From the NCBI RefSeq assembly GCF_900142215.1, contig NZ_FRAC01000029.1:23766-87765 (forward strand): DNA of 64,000 nt, written 5' to 3'. The notes below the pieces were generated by a model, which had not been told where the DNA came from, searched no databases, and worked only from the letters and a program-made list of their open reading frames with translations. Below are positions 61,573 through 64,000 of this stretch, piece after piece (positions within the stretch are counted from its first letter, which is position 1; every line of letters starts with the position of its first letter). The translations under genes and the position numbers were made by a program. Origin of the DNA: Anaerocolumna jejuensis DSM 15929. GTDB taxonomy: Bacteria; Bacillota; Clostridia; Lachnospirales; Lachnospiraceae.

Positions 61573-62178
61573 ATGGAATTTACAAAACTCAAAAATAGTC
61601 TAGAGTGCTTAGGTTATATCGTAAGTGAATTTAATCATGCAGAAGAAGCAACTAAGTATTTATCTAATCAAATGAGTAATAGAACTATTGGAATTGGAGG
61701 TTCAGTTACAGTAGATGAAATGAAACTGTATGATGCACTGGTGTCTCATAATGATGTGTATTGGCATATGCGATTACCTGAAAACATGAGTGCAATGGAA
61801 GTAAGAAAGAGGGCAAATCTTGCAGATTTTTATATTTCCTCGGTAAATGGAATTGCCGAAACAGGAGAAATCATCAATATTGATAATACTGGAAATCGTG
61901 TATCTGCGATCAGTTTTGGACATGATAAAGTTTATTTAATTATTGGTGAAAATAAAATAGCTTCAAGTTATGAAGAGGCCTTTGATAGAGCAAGAAATAT
62001 AGCCGCACCCCTTAATGCAAAACGTTTAGGAGTAAAAACGCCATGTTCGATAATGGGTGATAAATGTTACGATTGTAAAAGCCCGCAGAGAATATGCAGA
62101 AATTTTTCTGTATTATGGGAAAAGCCTACAGGGAGTGAATATGAAGTTATTTTAATTCATGAAAAACTTGGATATTAG
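61573..62178 (+). CDS. LUD-domain protein (LutC/YkgG-like, DUF162)
   Basis: A 201-residue LUD-domain protein. TKLKNSLECLGYIVSEFNHAEEATKYL, TIGIGGSVTVDEMKLYDAL, NLADFYISSVNGIAETGEIINIDNTGNRVSAISFG and the ending CYDCKSPQRICR (four cysteines) match the stand-alone LUD proteins of clostridia. LutC relatives take part in lactate oxidation, but single-gene forms are uncharacterised. The ATG at 61573 follows AGGAG by 11 bases; the frame is open upstream to 61432. The neighbours do not indicate a pathway. Confidence 0.82.
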   Translation: MEFTKLKNSLECLGYIVSEFNHAEEATKYLSNQMSNRTIGIGGSVTVDEMKLYDALVSHNDVYWHMRLPENMSAMEVRKRANLADFYISSVNGIAETGEIINIDNTGNRVSAISFGHDKVYLIIGENKIASSYEEAFDRARNIAAPLNAKRLGVKTPCSIMGDKCYDCKSPQRICRNFSVLWEKPTGSEYEVILIHEKLGY

Positions 62179-62304
62179 GATTATGATATTTAATTGAGTA
62201 AATCCCACCAAAGTTAAAATCAGTTTGTCTACGCTCTAAGATCCAGATAGAAATCAAAAATGCCAAAATTAGGATAAAAAGTTAAAACCATTAGAGTAAG
62301 GCAA

Positions 62305-62345
62305 GGAAGCCAACAGGGAATAATACTGGTTGGCTTTCTCGCTTC
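62305..62345 (+). terminator. Terminator-like hairpin after the LUD gene
   Basis: GGAAGCCAACAG pairs with CTGGTTGGCTTTC with one bulge. The T-tail is weak, and it is 127 bases after the stop codon. Confidence 0.5.
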
Positions 62346-62408
62346 ATTTAGTAGAAAAGTAGTAAAACGATGATAATTTTATATGGTAAGCGCTTAATTT
62401 ATTCATTA

Positions 62409-63086
62409 TTAAATGTTATCTGTATTACCATTATATGACTCAGCTTGTTGAGCAAATCTAAGCCCTAAGTTAAATGCCTTGTTACAATATTCAGGGAATT
62501 GCTCTTCCTTCACTTGTGCCTTTTTATCTCCATCAAAAACAGTTATGACATATTTTGAATAATCGTCGAATTGATAAGTGTCGTTCACGACCAATGGTTC
62601 AAAGTAGCCAAAAATTCTTTCTAAATCCACTTCTGAAAATCTCAACCCCTGTGCGTACCCCAACTCGTTCATTTGCTCTTCAGTTACATTCATCGTGTAA
62701 ATAAATCCAGTTGGTATTTTTCGACCAAATATACTCTTATAACCGGTGGTATAGGTTTGGTATGGAAACATCAATCTCTCCATAAAAGATCTCATATTAC
62801 CAGTAACCGATTCAAAATAGATGGGAGAGCCAAAAATAATTGCATCTGCATCTGCTGCTTTTTCAAGGACTAGTGTTAATCCATCTTTGTATGCGCACTT
62901 TCCGTAACTTTTACCGTTTTTTAATTTACAGGCGAAACAACTAACACATCCTTTATAATCCAAGTCATATAGGTGTATTAACTCCGTTTCAGCTCCATAT
63001 GATTCTGCGCCTTCAAGTGCTTTTTTAAGTAAGGTTGCAGTGTTCTTGTTTTTTCTTGGGCTTCCATTGATTGCGATTATTTTCAT
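62409..63086 (-). CDS. NADPH-dependent FMN reductase / flavodoxin-like oxidoreductase
   Basis: A 225-residue flavodoxin-fold protein. MKIIAINGSPRKNKNTATLLKKAL is the FMN-phosphate loop; CVSCFACKLKNGKSYGKC is the cysteine-rich insert of iron-sulfur flavoproteins (spacing CxxCxxC...C), and ADAIIFGSPIYFESVTGNMRSFMER is the second FMN-binding segment. It would reduce FMN or small quinone-type acceptors. The ATG at 63086 follows GAAAGGA; the frame extends further but without a ribosome site. It is divergent from an HxlR regulator, the usual pairing for redox or electrophile response. Confidence 0.88.
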   Translation of the reverse strand: MKIIAINGSPRKNKNTATLLKKALEGAESYGAETELIHLYDLDYKGCVSCFACKLKNGKSYGKCAYKDGLTLVLEKAADADAIIFGSPIYFESVTGNMRSFMERLMFPYQTYTTGYKSIFGRKIPTGFIYTMNVTEEQMNELGYAQGLRFSEVDLERIFGYFEPLVVNDTYQFDDYSKYVITVFDGDKKAQVKEEQFPEYCNKAFNLGLRFAQQAESYNGNTDNI

Positions 63087-63178
63087 ATCATTTTCCTTTC
63101 TGGTGTTTGAACTTGACTTTATCTTTAAAATTATATATGCTTTTAGGAAACTGTTCAAGTATGCACATTTTTGTTATA

Positions 63179-63198
63179 TACTAGCCTTTTGGTTAGTA
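63179..63198. promoter_or_regulatory. Putative HxlR operator
   Basis: TACTAGCC-TTTT-GGTTAGTA, an almost perfect 8-bp inverted repeat overlapping a TATACT -10 (63177-63182) of the plus-strand regulator. The TACTA..TAGTA edges recall the operators of YodB/HxlR-type repressors. Confidence 0.6.
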
Positions 63199-63210
63199 AA
63201 GGAGGTTCTT

Positions 63211-63537
63211 ATGATAAATTTTGAGAGTAAGTATGGGAAATGCCCAATGTACTACACAATGTCAGCAGTAGAAGGTAAGTGGAAGTGGATTATTTTATGG
63301 GAAATCTATAAGGCTGAAGTAATACGATACAACAAATTGAGAGAAGAACTACAGCCAATTGCACATAAAACATTAAGTAAGCAGCTAAAGGAATTAGAAA
63401 CAAGCAAGTTAATTAATAGGGAACAATATAATGAGGTCCCCCCTAAAGTTGAATATTCGTTGACAATTGAAGGAAAAACTCTTATTCCTATCCTGGAACT
63501 TATGTATCAATGGGGAGAGAAGCATATCGATAATTAA
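63211..63537 (+). CDS. HxlR-family transcriptional regulator
   Basis: A 108-residue winged-helix regulator. KYGKCPMYYTMSAVEGKWKWIILWEI is the conserved start, with the redox-candidate Cys at about residue 11. LREELQPIAHKTLSKQLKELETSKLINREQY is the recognition helix and wing region, and YSLTIEGKTL completes the domain. AAAGGAGG lies just before the ATG. Members repress an adjacent reductase and respond to quinones, diamide or aldehydes through the N-terminal Cys. The divergent FMN reductase is its likely target. Confidence 0.9.
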   Translation: MINFESKYGKCPMYYTMSAVEGKWKWIILWEIYKAEVIRYNKLREELQPIAHKTLSKQLKELETSKLINREQYNEVPPKVEYSLTIEGKTLIPILELMYQWGEKHIDN

Positions 63538-63659
63538 TATATGCAGTTTAATACAAACCGTAAACGGTACTTTGATAGGAGCAGAAAGGAACAAGCGAAC
63601 AGAAAAAATGTACAGAAAGCCGGTATCCTGATGCCTGAAATCTGATAAAAAGCGCTAAA

Positions 63660-64000
63660 GGGGCTGTAAAATAAGTCTTTAATTAAGAATCGCCAGTTCC
63701 GACAGATGCCGGTTCTGGTGATTCTTCGTTTTTTTACCTATTATTTATGATAATGATTGATTTTTCCATAAAAAAGCGTGCACTTAATAAAGCTATGAGT
63801 ATAGTTCTTGGATTTTATGCAGCCAACTTGTTTCTCTGCTTTTTATTATGATATTTATAAAGATTAAAACCACAAGAAATCAGTGTGAGTTCAAGAATTG
63901 CGTTTTTCTCACCTCTTCGAAATAATCTTTTGTAGGATTTATCCCATTTTAAAATGCCAAATGTTCCTTCTGCCTGAATACTACGATTCATTCTCAACAG
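63660..64000 (-). mobile_element. IS1182-like insertion sequence, right end (continues past the window)
   Basis: GGGGCTGTAAAATAAGTC at about 63664 has the form of an IS1182-family terminal repeat. A terminator-like hairpin, GAATCGCCAG/CTGGTGATTC (63687-63726) with a T run, follows inside it, then the transposase 3' end on the minus strand. The 63538-63660 gap between the HxlR gene and the element shows nothing. Confidence 0.65.
63815..64000 (-). CDS. IS1182-family transposase, C-terminal part (partial)
   Basis: The last 61 codons inside the window: NRSIQAEGTFGILKWDKSYKRLFRRGEKNAILELTL and SCGFNLYKYHNK. The RSIQxEGxFG box and the RRG.KN..E string are the C-terminal signature of IS1182-type DDE transposases; the RxxQxExxFG residues surround the catalytic Glu. 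The gene begins beyond base 64000, so completeness is unknown. Confidence 0.82.
   Translation of the reverse strand: MLRMNRSIQAEGTFGILKWDKSYKRLFRRGEKNAILELTLISCGFNLYKYHNKKQRNKLAA

Noticed and set aside
1..64000. CRISPR array
   Set aside because: No regularly spaced direct repeats were seen; the five boundary repeats are kilobases apart and flank genes, not spacers.

Overview
The window looks like chromosome of an anaerobic, low-GC Lachnospiraceae-type clostridium. The signs are AAGGAGG ribosome binding sites, GTG/TTG starts, a T-box-controlled trp operon, YesM/YesN-type two-component signalling, a glycyl-radical diol dehydratase with a microcompartment shell protein, and a DUF2992 (YjdF) gene behind a structured leader. 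The species cannot be named from the sequence alone.

Layout. Positions 1-4100 are the end of a glycyl-radical microcompartment locus: DeoR-type regulator, diol dehydratase, activase and EutS/PduU-type shell protein. Positions 4100-11100 carry a PadR plus DUF1700/DUF4097 pair, a GNAT enzyme, an AraC regulator, a patatin-like lipase, a divergent XRE/SymE-like pair and an aldo/keto reductase. Positions 11450-21542 form a sugar-sensing and uptake block. Two binding-protein-like sensors flank a YesM-type kinase and a YesN-type regulator, followed by a CUT2 transporter (binding protein, double ATPase, permease). Positions 22451-29651 hold the complete trpEGDCFBA operon behind a Trp T-box. Positions 29620-40134 hold YjdF, rhodanese and CoA-disulfide-reductase-like genes, a flavin amine oxidase, xpt, a heterodimeric ABC exporter and holA.

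Positions 40471-59864 are a genomic island inserted at the 3' end of tRNA-Ser(CGA). It is bounded by a 26-bp direct repeat of the tRNA end and is more AT-rich than its flanks. It carries a frameshifted integrase, an excisionase-like gene, a HEPN-motif protein, a complete Wadjet (JetABCD) anti-plasmid system and a run of single-gene modules (acetyltransferase, PIN, a broken C/H/D protein, an unknown, an SDR). After that come an IS66 remnant and a minus-strand operon of an alpha-alpha-toroid-like protein, a nucleotidyltransferase and a radical-SAM enzyme. Most modules in 43-55 kb are followed by a related ~20-bp intergenic repeat. That array and the toroid/nucleotidyltransferase/radical-SAM operon are the best candidates for something undescribed.

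Beyond the right repeat lies a second, decayed element: a broken integrase with its catalytic Arg replaced, and an OLD/AAA-ATPase TOPRIM fragment. Then come a LUD-domain protein, an HxlR/NADPH-FMN-reductase divergent pair, and the end of an IS1182-like element that runs out of the window.
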